Shown here: piece after piece, positions 5,209 through 5,627 of the stretch | Position numbering within the stretch: the stretch's first letter is position 1 | How the letters are laid out: each line of letters opens with the position of its first letter | Source of the DNA: an uncultured bacterium | Lineage (GTDB): Bacteria; Actinomycetota; UBA4738; HRBIN12 | Assembly (NCBI GenBank): GCA_937881155.1 | Contig: CALGFI010000096.1 | Location: 1 to 5,627, forward strand | Reading direction: 5' to 3' | DNA: 5,627 bases | Made by a program: the position numbers and the translations under genes | Notes under the pieces: model-generated | Seen by the model: the letters and a program-made list of their open reading frames with translations, nothing else | Told to the model about the DNA's origin: nothing | Databases searched by the model: none

Positions 5209-5627
5209 GTGTCTCCGGATGACGTTCGCGTTCAAGCCATTCGCGCCCTGGGCGGCTCGGGTCCGGTCATGCTGATCGGCGGCGCCGAGGACAAGGTCCG
5301 CGACAAGGTCGTCCTCTCTCGCTTCGCGAACGAGGCGGGCGGCGCCCACGGACACGTCGTGGTGGTGTCCACCGCATCGTCGCTGGGCGACCTGGCCTCC
5401 GAGCGCTACCGGGACCTCTTCGGCGGCCTCGGCATCGGTCGCGTCACCGGTGTTCGGCCCGAGGAGCGCGCGGAGGCGGACTCGCCGGAGATCGCCGGGG
5501 CGCTCTCGAACGCCACGGCGGTATTCCTCACCGGCGGCAACCAGCTTCGGCTGTCGTCCGTCGTGGCGGGCACGCGTCTCGCCGACGCGATCCAGCGCGC
5601 GCACGACCGCGGCGCGGTCCTCGCCGG
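5209..5627 (+). CDS. cphB: Cyanophycinase (peptidase S51 family), N-terminal part, cut by the window edge
   Basis: Cyanophycinase hydrolyses the storage polymer cyanophycin (poly-Asp backbone with Arg side chains) to beta-Asp-Arg dipeptides in the cytosol. The 139 complete codons show the family pattern: GPVMLIGGAEDK (about 18-29), the strand HVVVVSTASS (49-58), YRDLFGGLGIGRV (67-79) and AVFLTGGNQLRL (104-115), ending in RGAVLAG. In this family the nucleophile motif G-T-S-A-G-A normally follows, so the catalytic Ser falls just outside the window and cannot be checked. Compared with family members of about 270 residues, roughly half is present. The GTG start is chosen because it follows a TACACT box and precedes the conserved core by about 17 residues. 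A cyanophycin synthetase (cphA) may lie downstream, but that is inference. Peptidase E/S51 relatives are the alternative; IGGAEDK and TGGNQ favour cyanophycinase. Confidence 0.88.
   Translation, partial: MSPDDVRVQAIRALGGSGPVMLIGGAEDKVRDKVVLSRFANEAGGAHGHVVVVSTASSLGDLASERYRDLFGGLGIGRVTGVRPEERAEADSPEIAGALSNATAVFLTGGNQLRLSSVVAGTRLADAIQRAHDRGAVLA

Noticed and set aside
4324..5604. Long minus-strand open frame (426 codons) across the glycosylase, IscA-like gene and cyanophycinase
   Set aside because: It runs over three convincing genes with family motifs in other frames, and its product is Arg/Ala/Asp-rich with no motif. It is a GC-driven shadow.

Overview
The window is GC-rich bacterial DNA. Short intergenic gaps, GTG starts and TANNNT boxes placed directly before GTG codons fit an actinobacterium. 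Genes of this kind (a cyanophycinase, a two-repeat SLC41/MgtE transporter with a PhoU/TrkA-C partner) suggest a deep-branching, uncultured-type lineage such as Thermoleophilia. That placement is inference from style and gene content, not a database result.

Layout. On the + strand, the last codons of an unknown gene (3-35) are followed after 2 nt by a small receiver-like protein that lacks the phosphoacceptor Asp (38-364), then by ispH (386-1312), the last enzyme of the MEP isoprenoid pathway. ispH runs convergently into a minus-strand block. Read in its own direction, that block is an AlkA/OGG-type DNA glycosylase (4823-3891), a fused two-domain MgtE/SLC41-type cation transporter (3797-2547) and a cytosolic protein made of two PhoU plus TrkA-C units (2554-1361). 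The last two overlap by 8 nt (ATGGATGA). Divergent from the glycosylase, a 93-residue protein (4876-5157) looks like the A-type Fe-S carrier (IscA/HesB) fold without any cysteine. It is followed by the start of a cyanophycinase (5209 onward), cut by the window edge just before its expected catalytic serine.

How they fit together. The transporter and the PhoU/TrkA-C protein are the clearest functional pair: a duplicated membrane protein beside an equally duplicated regulator, translationally coupled. The transporter lacks the N and CBS sensor domains of canonical MgtE, so the soluble partner is the natural candidate for gating or sensing. ispH, the glycosylase and the cyanophycinase look like independent housekeeping or accessory functions. 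The cyanophycinase implies cyanophycin turnover, with a cyanophycin synthetase possibly just beyond the right edge.

The most notable non-coding pattern is the repeated start module TACGAT-N6-GTG, found before ispH and before the IscA-like gene, with a relative (TACACT-N9-GTG) before the cyanophycinase. The 6-nt spacing puts the predicted transcription start on the G of the GTG, which points to leaderless mRNAs. No stretch longer than 300 bases lacks a gene. I saw no tRNA, rRNA, CRISPR array, insertion sequence or attachment site.
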